A DNA stretch of 43,870 nucleotides from Neobacillus cucumis (GTDB taxonomy: Bacteria > Bacillota > Bacilli > Bacillales > Cytobacillaceae): NCBI RefSeq assembly GCF_016908975.1, contig NZ_JAFBEX010000034.1, positions 1 through 43,870 of the forward strand, given 5' to 3'. Under the pieces are notes generated by a model. The model did not search any database. It worked only from the letters and a program-made list of their open reading frames with translations, and had not been told where the DNA came from. This document shows positions 26,387 to 33,096 of this stretch, in pieces (the first letter of the stretch is position 1; each line of letters starts with the position of its first letter). The position numbers were made by a program, and so were the translations under genes.

Positions 26387-26425
26387 TTGTCTCACTATCT
26401 TAAGTATACTTAGTCATTGAGACAA
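26387..26425. repeat. nested palindrome downstream of the recombinase gene
   Basis: Outer arms TTGTCTCA (26387-26394) and TGAGACAA (26418-26425) enclose an inner perfect palindrome TAAGTATACTTA (26401-26412), nearly concentric. There is no T-run, so it does not look like a terminator. It could be a protein-binding or recombination site. Confidence 0.6.
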
Positions 26426-26476
26426 CAACTGATTTTGGGAACATAATAATATTATGTAAACTAGATAAAAGAAAAA

Positions 26477-26498
26477 AACCGCCAGTAGAGTGACAGTT
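26477..26498 (-). terminator. recombinase gene terminator
   Basis: On the minus strand AACTGTCA pairs with TGGCGGTT (three G-T pairs), followed by a T-run. Confidence 0.7.
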
Positions 26499-26507
26499 TT
26501 CTAATCG

Positions 26508-27596
26508 TTAGTCGATTTGTTCTTTCGGCATATCCATTTTATCGACAGCTATTTTTAAATCATCATTCTTGATATGAGTATAAATCATCGTTGTTTGAAT
26601 CGAAGAATGACCTAATTGACGTCTTAATTTGGGTACATCATTAATTTCCGCGTGGTATCTAGTAGCAAACGAATGACGCAGCTTATGGACCGATAATGCT
26701 GGTTTACCAAATGCTGTTGCATATTTTTCAATCAGTTTTTCTACGGATCTTGCTGTTAGCTGTCTCGATTTACCTTTAGGACCAATCGGGGCTGAAATAA
26801 ACAATGCCTTGTTGTTTTTTTCAATTTTATATTTGGCAGCCCTAACAGCAAGGTATTCTTGAAGATCCGCCATGGCCACTTGGCTAAAGTAAACGAATTG
26901 TTCTTTATTTCCTTTACGTATTACTCTGACACAGTATTTACTGAAATCAATATCATCCAATTCGATCCCGATTAACTCCGATAAACGCAGTCCAGATCCT
27001 AAAATTAACGAAACGATGGCTGTATCACGTTCTTTATTTAACTGGTAAAAGTTATAAAGCTTTTTATTTTCTTTGTTTAATTCACCGTAATCATTGGCCA
27101 CAAACAAACGAAACTTTTCGTATTCATCGCCAAGGAGGATTTTGCCTTCCATTTTATTCGCTTTGGTTTCCATACTGTCTTTGACTTCATTAAATTCGAT
27201 TTTAGCCATTACATTACGGTTAAGATAAGGCTTTAACTCAGGTGTTTCAGCGATGTTTTGCAGGTAATTAAACAAAGACTTTAACGCTGATAGTTTACGA
27301 TTGACCGTCAATTCCTTGTTTTCTAATTGATAATGCAGATAGTTCAGGAAGCTTTCAACCTCTAAAACGGTCATTTGTTCGAGACGTTCTAACGGGATAT
27401 CCTTTACAGAACCTTGGTATAGCTGCTCAGCGATAATCCAATTGAAAAAGATTTTGTAGTCGTGACAGTAATTAAATAAGGATGCAGTCGAAAGTTTCCG
27501 CAGCTTGTGATTGATGTATTCTTCAACATACCAAGGGAGTTCGTTAATCAAGGTTTGTAATTTCTTAAAATTAGTTTGTTTATCCTGATTTACCAT
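26508..27596 (-). CDS. XerS-like tyrosine recombinase
   Basis: The 362-residue protein has a SAM-like N-terminal DNA-binding domain (about 15-125) and a catalytic domain. The full catalytic set is visible: Arg204 (GSGLRLSEL), Lys228, His304-x-x-Arg307 (HKLRHSF), His330 (LGHSS) and Tyr339 (IYTHI). Length and the PWYVEEY start resemble XerS, the single-recombinase dif system of streptococci, more than XerC/XerD. AAGTGAGGTG precedes the ATG. A dif-like 11-6-11 site lies just upstream. It may be a chromosomal or mobile-element recombinase; no other integron or phage genes are near. Confidence 0.88.
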   Translation of the reverse strand: MVNQDKQTNFKKLQTLINELPWYVEEYINHKLRKLSTASLFNYCHDYKIFFNWIIAEQLYQGSVKDIPLERLEQMTVLEVESFLNYLHYQLENKELTVNRKLSALKSLFNYLQNIAETPELKPYLNRNVMAKIEFNEVKDSMETKANKMEGKILLGDEYEKFRLFVANDYGELNKENKKLYNFYQLNKERDTAIVSLILGSGLRLSELIGIELDDIDFSKYCVRVIRKGNKEQFVYFSQVAMADLQEYLAVRAAKYKIEKNNKALFISAPIGPKGKSRQLTARSVEKLIEKYATAFGKPALSVHKLRHSFATRYHAEINDVPKLRRQLGHSSIQTTMIYTHIKNDDLKIAVDKMDMPKEQID

Positions 27597-27615
27597 AATA
27601 ACACCTCACTTCTAT

Positions 27616-27644
27616 ATTTTACTAATAACACATAATTACGTCAA
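27616..27644 (-). promoter_or_regulatory. promoter of the XerS-like gene
   Basis: On the minus strand TTGACG (27644-27639), 17 bp, TAAAAT (27621-27616). The -35 box sits inside the left arm of the inverted repeat at 27632-27665. Confidence 0.7.
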
Positions 27645-27665
27645 ATTTATATTTTACGTAATTAT
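27632..27665. repeat. dif-like 11-6-11 inverted repeat upstream of the recombinase gene
   Basis: Arms of 14 bp (13 matching) flank a 6-bp centre TTTATA (27646-27651). Read as a Xer core site it is ATTACGTCAAA, TTTATA, TTTTACGTAAT: two 11-bp half-sites and a 6-bp centre, the dif geometry. It overlaps the recombinase promoter, so it could equally be an operator. The xerS genes of streptococci also have their dif site next to them. Confidence 0.55.
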
Positions 27666-27736
27666 AAAGAAAAGAAGATAACCCCCTTTTCGCCCATGAA
27701 ATCATCACTATAGTCCAGCGACAAGAATCTCCCTAC

Positions 27737-27835
27737 TTAAAGATTGTATTCATTTGACAGTTCAATATAATTCAACACATTCGGCAAAAGAAGCTGATGT
27801 GTTACACGTGCCCCCATATCCCTTTCTGGCTTTTC
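27737..27835 (-). pseudogene. relic of a second ktrA gene
   Basis: The minus-strand frame reads EKPERDMGARVTHQLLLPNV then LNYIELSNEYNL before a stop. The intact KtrA at 31202 reads FPERDMGIRVAHQLLSPNVLN and FIELSKDYS at the same place. So this is about 32 codons from the middle of a KtrA protein. Sequence on both sides does not align with KtrA in any frame I checked. It marks a lost K+ channel subunit gene in the opposite orientation to the present ktrBA. Confidence 0.75.
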
Positions 27836-27897
27836 TTTTAAGCAATTCCATATTTTCTCTCCCTAAAAAATTTATTACCAAATCAATGCCTATGTAT

Positions 27898-27927
27898 CAA
27901 AAAAACCACTGAAACATGGTTTTTCGA
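27898..27927 (-). terminator. terminator downstream of the antiporter-like relic
   Basis: On the minus strand AAAACCATG/CAGTGGTTTT-type arms close a short loop and run into Ts. The rest of the 27666-27993 gap holds only the ktrA relic. Confidence 0.65.
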
Positions 27928-27993
27928 TTGACTCTAAGATTTAGTATTACTCTTATAATCATTCACCAGTTAAAATGTTTATGAATTAAGAAG

Positions 27994-28275
27994 TCATTCA
28001 TCTAATCTAACAAGTCTGTCTGTTATTTGGTTATGCTCTCGTTCCGCTACCTCATAAGAGATAACATCCTCTTTTATCAATTTTTCAACGGCCTCGTGTT
28101 GTGCGTATAATGCATGTCTTTGTAATACAGATTGTTGTTTTTCTTTTAAATCGGGATACTTCTTAAAAAGCTGCTCCATTTTCTTCTGCAAGCTTGATAA
28201 CTCTTGATCATAGTATGGTTGATTGATTTTTTCTGCAATGAATGCAACTTCACAGGCCCCTCCAATTTCATTCAA
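27994..28275 (-). pseudogene. C-terminal fragment, possibly of a CPA1-type cation/proton antiporter
   Basis: The 93-codon frame has a charged helical sequence with ELSSLQKKMEQLFKKYPDL and KEDVISYEVAEREHNQITDR. Its end resembles the cytoplasmic tails of CPA1 (NhaP/Nhe-like) antiporters. There is no ribosome site before the first ATG, and no membrane part is present. It is most likely a relic of a larger gene, still followed by a terminator. The family assignment is tentative; a small free-standing soluble protein is the alternative. Confidence 0.4.
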
Positions 28276-28523
28276 TATTTATATATCGTTAATAACTTAA
28301 CAATTTTATAATAAAATTGCTCTAGTTTTAATCCTTCTTCAATTTTACTCCCCATTAGCTCTATAAAAAAATATCTGTAGCAGCAACCATTTGTTCAACT
28401 CTTACCTCCGTTATTTAAAGTGAAATTTTAACAAACTTTTCTGTTACTTTTTATCTTTTTTATGGATTCAATGTTTTTAGAAATTTTGTACAGACTAATA
28501 TTAAATAAAACTGAGGTGTATAG

Positions 28524-29807
28524 ATGATGGGTTCCCAACAAATTATTGTTTTAGTTATTTTTTTAATCACCTACGGAGTCATAATTTCTGAAAAAATTCA
28601 TCGAACTACTGTTGCTATGTTTGGTGGATTATTAATCGTTGCTTTTGGTATTCTTGACCAGAATGAAGCGGTTCACCATATCGATTTTAATACGATCGGA
28701 CTATTGGTTGGAATGATGATTATTGTTAGTATCACCGCCCAAACCGGAGTCTTTGAATATATTGCCGTTTGGTCAGCCCAAAAAGTGCAAGGAGAGCCAA
28801 TAAGAATTCTGATTGCTTTATGCTTGTTCACCGCAATCGCTTCTGCCTTTCTTGATAATGTGACAACCGTTCTCCTCGTGGTGCCGGTAACTTTAAGTAT
28901 TACCAAACAATTGAAGGTTCCTCCGATCCCTATTTTGTTGTCGGAGATTTTTGCCTCTAATATTGGTGGTACAGCCACTATGATTGGAGATCCACCTAAT
29001 ATTATGATCGGCAGTGCAGTAAAGGAATTAACCTTTATGTCATTTATTTATAACCTGGCTCTTATAAATTTCATCATTTTAATAATAACAATCCTTCTAT
29101 TTACACTGATCTATAAAAAACAGTTACATACAACACCAGAATTAAAAAAACATCTATTATGCAAAAGTTGCATAGAAGAAATAAAGGATAAAAAATTATT
29201 AGTTAAATGCCTTATTGTCATCATACTTACCATTGGCGGTTTTTTTGCCCATCAATTTATAAATATCGAAACGGCGACCCTTGCCTTAATAGGAGCATTT
29301 ATCTTACTATTGATAACAAGGGATAAATTTTTGCATGCTGCTTTAGAAAAGATAGAATGGACAACCTTGTTCTTTTTTATTGGATTATTTGTTATTGTTG
29401 GCGGTTTAGAGGCTACTGGTTTAATCGAGGCATTAGCCAAGAAAGCTATATCATGGACAGGAGGAGAATTAAAATCAACTACCTTTCTAGTTTTATGGAT
29501 GAGTGCCATTATTTCAGCATTTGTAGACAATATTCCTTTTGTTGCTACGATGATTCCATTAATTAAAGAAATGGGACATTTAGGAATTTCCAATTTAGAC
29601 CCCCTCTGGTGGAGCCTTTCCCTCGGTGCTTGTTTAGGAGGGAACGGTACATTGGTTGGTGCAAGTGCGAATTTAGTTGTCGCTGGTATAGCAGCCAAGG
29701 AAGGACATCATATTTCTTTCGTAAAGTTTTTAGCGATAGGATTTCCCTTAATGATTGTATCAATCATCATTTCATCTGTTTATGTTTATATCAGGTATTT
29801 GATGTAA
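28524..29807 (+). CDS. ArsB/NhaD-superfamily ion transporter
   Basis: The 427-residue membrane protein has about 11-12 hydrophobic segments and an internal twofold repeat. The first half has FLDNVTTVLLVVPV and GDPPNIMIG; the second has FVDNIPFVATMIPL and GNGTLVGASANLVVAG. These are hallmarks of the ArsB/NhaD/CitMHS ion-transporter group. Substrate is uncertain: Na+/H+ exchange, arsenite or a carboxylate. No arsenic genes are nearby, and ktrB follows 32 bases after the stop, so a role in Na+/K+ balance is favoured. GAGGTGTATAG precedes the ATG. Confidence 0.8.
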   Translation: MMGSQQIIVLVIFLITYGVIISEKIHRTTVAMFGGLLIVAFGILDQNEAVHHIDFNTIGLLVGMMIIVSITAQTGVFEYIAVWSAQKVQGEPIRILIALCLFTAIASAFLDNVTTVLLVVPVTLSITKQLKVPPIPILLSEIFASNIGGTATMIGDPPNIMIGSAVKELTFMSFIYNLALINFIILIITILLFTLIYKKQLHTTPELKKHLLCKSCIEEIKDKKLLVKCLIVIILTIGGFFAHQFINIETATLALIGAFILLLITRDKFLHAALEKIEWTTLFFFIGLFVIVGGLEATGLIEALAKKAISWTGGELKSTTFLVLWMSAIISAFVDNIPFVATMIPLIKEMGHLGISNLDPLWWSLSLGACLGGNGTLVGASANLVVAGIAAKEGHHISFVKFLAIGFPLMIVSIIISSVYVYIRYLM

Positions 29808-29839
29808 TGGTAAGATAAAAAATGTTTGGAGGTAACACT

Positions 29840-31174
29840 TTGAGGAAAAAAATCACCTTAGACCCTCCTAAAATTCTTGTTTTAGGATTTGCTACCATCA
29901 TTCTTTTAGGGGCAATTTTGTTGACGACGCCTATTGCAACATTGGATGGAAAGGGACTTTCCTTTCTGGCTGCCCTGTTTACAGCTACTTCAGCTACTTG
30001 TGTAACAGGACTTGTTGTAGTGGACACCGGAACTACCTTTACAATGTTTGGGCAACTGGTGATCCTGTCCTTGATTCAAGTTGGCGGTCTAGGATTTATG
30101 ACGTTTTCTACGTTATTTGCCTTCCTTTTAGGAAAGAAAATATCCTTAAAAGAAAGGATTTTACTGCAAGAATCATTAAATAATCTTTCTATGGAAGGGA
30201 TTGTTCGATTAGCCAAGCGCATTTTAATATTCACAGCAATAATTGAATTGTCAGGGGCTGTGTTATTAGCTATTCGATTTTCTTTTGATATGCCTATCAA
30301 AAGAGCAATTTATTATGGAATTTTTCATTCCATTTCAGCTTTTAACAATGCTGGCTTCGATTTAATGGGTGAATTTAGCAGTTTAACTCGTTATGTAGAA
30401 GATCCAATCGTTTCATTAACTATTTGTGCTTTAATCACCCTTGGCGGGATTGGCTTTATCGTTATGAATGAATTATTTGAATTTCGAAAAGTAAAACGTT
30501 TATCGCTACATACCAAAATTGTTTTGATGACTAGCTTGATATTGGTAGTAGGTGGAGCTATTTTAACTTTTTTATTAGAGCTTTCTAATGAAAAAACATT
30601 AAAACCGTTATCTTTTTCAGGAAAAGTTCTTGCTTCTATATTTCAATCTGTAACCAATCGAACGGCAGGATTTAATACATTAAATATTTCCGATTTAACC
30701 CATTCCACTCTTCTGTTGACTATTTTTCTCATGTTTATTGGAGCATCACCCGGTTCAACTGGAGGTGGGATTAAAACTACTACGTTTACGACTTTACTTG
30801 GTGCCGTATGGTCTCAAATACGGGGAAAAGAGGATGTTATTTTTTACCGTCAAAGAGTCGTTTATGAAACGATCTATAAAGCTCTTACCGTAACGATTAG
30901 TGCGCTATTTCTGGTTATGATTATTACGATGCTATTGACCGTAACAGAACAAGGTAAAGATTTCCTAATGATTTTATTTGAAGCCACTTCTGCATTTGGT
31001 ACCGTTGGGCTATCTATGGGGTTGACTCCCGAATTATCACCTATTGGCAGATGCTTAATCATTTTCACCATGTTTGCTGGAAGGGTTGGTCCATTGACCA
31101 TTGCCTTTGCGGTAACTATACGCAGAAATCCAGATGCGTTCCGTTACCCTAAAGGAAAAATCATGATTGGATAG
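29840..31174 (+). CDS. ktrB: KtrB-type potassium channel subunit
   Basis: The 444-residue TrkH/KtrB protein has four pore units. Their selectivity turns are SATCVTGLVVVD, SAFNNAGFDL, TNRTAGFNTL and SAFGTVGLSMG, each with the conserved Gly. It moves K+ (often with Na+) inward and needs a KtrA ring. The start is TTG 29840, with GGAGGT 6 bases upstream. An ATG at 29822 would place that site inside the gene. ktrA follows 27 bases downstream, and the transporter at 28524 precedes it, suggesting a three-gene unit. Confidence 0.93.
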   Translation: MRKKITLDPPKILVLGFATIILLGAILLTTPIATLDGKGLSFLAALFTATSATCVTGLVVVDTGTTFTMFGQLVILSLIQVGGLGFMTFSTLFAFLLGKKISLKERILLQESLNNLSMEGIVRLAKRILIFTAIIELSGAVLLAIRFSFDMPIKRAIYYGIFHSISAFNNAGFDLMGEFSSLTRYVEDPIVSLTICALITLGGIGFIVMNELFEFRKVKRLSLHTKIVLMTSLILVVGGAILTFLLELSNEKTLKPLSFSGKVLASIFQSVTNRTAGFNTLNISDLTHSTLLLTIFLMFIGASPGSTGGGIKTTTFTTLLGAVWSQIRGKEDVIFYRQRVVYETIYKALTVTISALFLVMIITMLLTVTEQGKDFLMILFEATSAFGTVGLSMGLTPELSPIGRCLIIFTMFAGRVGPLTIAFAVTIRRNPDAFRYPKGKIMIG

Positions 31175-31201
31175 TTTATATAATAAGGAGGTTTTTGCAA
31201 C

Positions 31202-31855
31202 TTGGCAAAACAATTTGCAGTAATTGGTCTAGGTAGATTTGGGTTGAGTATTGCTAATAAGTTATACGATTCAGGACAAGAAGTGCTTGGAGTCGATGTG
31301 AATGAAGAGCGGGTAGAGGAGTCAACATCTTTTGTCACTCATTCCATTATTGCTGATGCTACTGATGAAGAAGCTTTAAAGTCTGTTGGCATCCGTAATT
31401 TTGATACAGTCATCGTCGCTATTGGAAATGATATCCAGTCAAGCATATTAAGCGTTTTACTCCTAAAAGAATCAGGTGTAAAGAAAGTAATTGCTAAAGC
31501 TATCAATAAATTACATGGACAAGTGTTGAAAAAGGTTGGAGCAGATTGGGTTGTATTTCCAGAAAGAGATATGGGAATACGAGTTGCTCACCAGCTTCTC
31601 TCACCAAATGTATTAAATTTCATTGAGTTATCAAAGGATTATAGCGTGGAAGAAGTAAGAATTCCTGATTCGATGACAGAAAAGTCTCTAAGGAAACTTG
31701 ATTTGAGAGCGAAGTTTAACATTAGTGTTATCGCCATCCGTCATAAAGATGAAATTAGTATCTCACCTTCCCCTGATAAGATTATCGAACAGGGTGATAT
31801 CCTTGTAGTAATTGGGGAAAATGAAGATTTGGTTAAATTCGCCAATATAAAATAA
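31202..31855 (+). CDS. ktrA: KtrA regulatory subunit (RCK protein)
   Basis: The 217-residue cytoplasmic protein begins with an RCK-N Rossmann fold: VIGLGRFGLSIANKL (GxGxxG) and VDVNEE (ribose-binding acid). A C-terminal RCK-C (TrkA-C) domain runs from about residue 135 to the end. The RCK-N part binds ATP/ADP and RCK-C domains of this family bind cyclic-di-AMP, which shuts the channel. TTG start after AAGGAGGTTTTTGCAAC. It is last in the unit, before a strong terminator. A relic of a second ktrA lies at 27737. Confidence 0.93.
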   Translation: MAKQFAVIGLGRFGLSIANKLYDSGQEVLGVDVNEERVEESTSFVTHSIIADATDEEALKSVGIRNFDTVIVAIGNDIQSSILSVLLLKESGVKKVIAKAINKLHGQVLKKVGADWVVFPERDMGIRVAHQLLSPNVLNFIELSKDYSVEEVRIPDSMTEKSLRKLDLRAKFNISVIAIRHKDEISISPSPDKIIEQGDILVVIGENEDLVKFANIK

Positions 31856-31888
31856 AGAAACACCTGTTCGTGGTGTTTCTTTATTTTA
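31851..31888. terminator. ktrBA terminator
   Basis: A perfect 14-bp stem (31851-31864 with 31872-31885) followed by T-rich sequence. It also faces the Spo0M-like gene and could serve it from the other side. Confidence 0.9.
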
Positions 31889-31934
31889 TAGTAAGCATTT
31901 TTTGAAGGTGCCTTATTTCTAGCTTTGACTATTG

Positions 31935-32348
31935 TTAGATACTTTTTTCGACATCATCCAAAAACGTTATTATTTTTTCATTATTGATAATTATAGGGAG
32001 GTATTGGATAATACTTTTAGAATTTTCTAATACAATCCTGATCATTAATTTATATTGTGATGAGTTTATATAATTTTTAATACTTTCCGGTAAATAAAAG
32101 GAAAATGGAATGGATACTGATTTACTAGGTAAATTAGAATAATCGAATAAGACTGTATGACTATTTATGGTTTCTTCTTTTAGAGAGTTTTTATCTGTTC
32201 CAATTAAATCAATGTCGTATCTTTTTACTTTATTTTTTAAAATACCACCCTTGACGTCGATGGTGCCATTTATGTTATTTCCAACTTCATATATTTGTTT
32301 GTCAAGATTTATTATTGCTTTTGCTGAAACAATATTCATTTTAAGCAT
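31935..32348 (-). CDS. Spo0M-like single-domain arrestin-fold protein
   Basis: This 137-residue protein reads AKAIINLDKQIYEVGNNING, then TIDVKGG and VSIPFSFYLPESI. That matches the N-terminal arrestin-like domain of Spo0M (sporulation control). Spo0M is about 250 residues, so this is a one-domain version or a truncated gene. It has no signal peptide. The ribosome site is weak (GGGATG 12 bases away). A c-di-AMP riboswitch with its own promoter lies about 200 bases upstream on the same strand and nothing intervenes, so the gene is very likely its target. Function unknown. Confidence 0.65.
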   Translation of the reverse strand: MLKMNIVSAKAIINLDKQIYEVGNNINGTIDVKGGILKNKVKRYDIDLIGTDKNSLKEETINSHTVLFDYSNLPSKSVSIPFSFYLPESIKNYINSSQYKLMIRIVLENSKSIIQYLPIIINNEKIITFLDDVEKSI

Positions 32349-32454
32349 ATAATTTTCAACATCCCTATCATTTTTACAAATTTGTGATAATAGATTCTAC
32401 TTTTTGAAAATACAACTACTTTTCTTAAATAATCTAGTTTCATAGATTTGTTTT

Positions 32455-32672
32455 TTTAAAAGAGGCATAAAAAAAGACCAAATATATTATTCAAGTTGCC
32501 CTTTTGTATAAAACAAAAAAGCCCACTGAAACAGGTGGTCTATAGACCTCCTTCGCTTAAGCCGACGAAGTTAGCTGACGGGTAGGATAGCGAAAGAGTG
32601 ACATCCTTTCTACAAACAGTAGAATTAACCCCAATAATTGGTTCCTCCGTTCCCGAAATTTCGGGATTAGAC
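32455..32672 (-). promoter_or_regulatory. cyclic-di-AMP (ydaO-type) riboswitch 1 with terminator
   Basis: Read on the minus strand the aptamer (about 32672-32546) has the ydaO core: CGGAGGAACCAAT, GGGGTTAATTC, CCTACCCGTCAGCTAAC and TTCGTCGGC. A terminator follows (CCAC/GTGG arms and TTTTTT, about 32543-32512). Ligand binding should favour termination, so low c-di-AMP turns on the downstream gene. The next gene on this strand is the Spo0M-like one. Sequence is nearly identical to riboswitch 2 at 40600, and similarity extends about 60 bases past the terminator. Confidence 0.9.
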
Positions 32673-32705
32673 CACAATATTAATTTGTTTCTCCAATATG
32701 AGGAT

Positions 32706-32734
32706 ATTTTATCTCTATTCAAAAATGCTGTAAA
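32706..32734 (-). promoter_or_regulatory. promoter of riboswitch 1
   Basis: On the minus strand TTTACA (32734-32729), 17 bp, TAAAAT (32711-32706). It shows that the leader is independently transcribed and is not a kdp operon tail. Confidence 0.7.
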
Positions 32735-33096
32735 GCACAAAATTTTTCATGTTTTTTGTATTCTGCCGATTTTAAATTAAACTTAGCTTTTCCCCATCTT
32801 TCTTATTTTTAATTTGGATTTTATAACTACTTTTGTAAGGATTCCAAAAAACCAACACACTCGTCATACTGTTTAAAATTTAACCGAGGATTTTAGATAC
32901 ATGTTTTCTTGCACTTGGCATATTTTTAAATTAATATTATGTTCTGCATTAATGAATTTTTTTATATCGTTTTCGGTTTCGCAAACAGAAACATGTTCAA
33001 TCCAAACACTATAACGTTTCTTTTGTAAACATGTAAGGATACAAGGGAAATTGATGGTTCTTTAAACTTATTACAGCAAGAATAAATTAAGGTTAA
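32735..33096. other. gene-free AT-rich gap with a possible coding relic
   Basis: No RBS-led gene is visible. On the minus strand a frame without a start codon stays open for about 60 codons down to the stop at 32873 (KRYSVWIEHVSVCETENDIK and similar), with a protein-like composition. I recognise no family. No clear terminator follows the kdpD-like gene. Confidence 0.3.

Noticed and set aside
32337..32372. 11-codon frame overlapping the Spo0M-like start (possible coupling peptide)
   Set aside because: No ribosome site and too short to distinguish from chance.
32598..32780. 60-codon plus-strand frame over riboswitch 1
   Set aside because: It runs antisense through the c-di-AMP aptamer and is explained by it.
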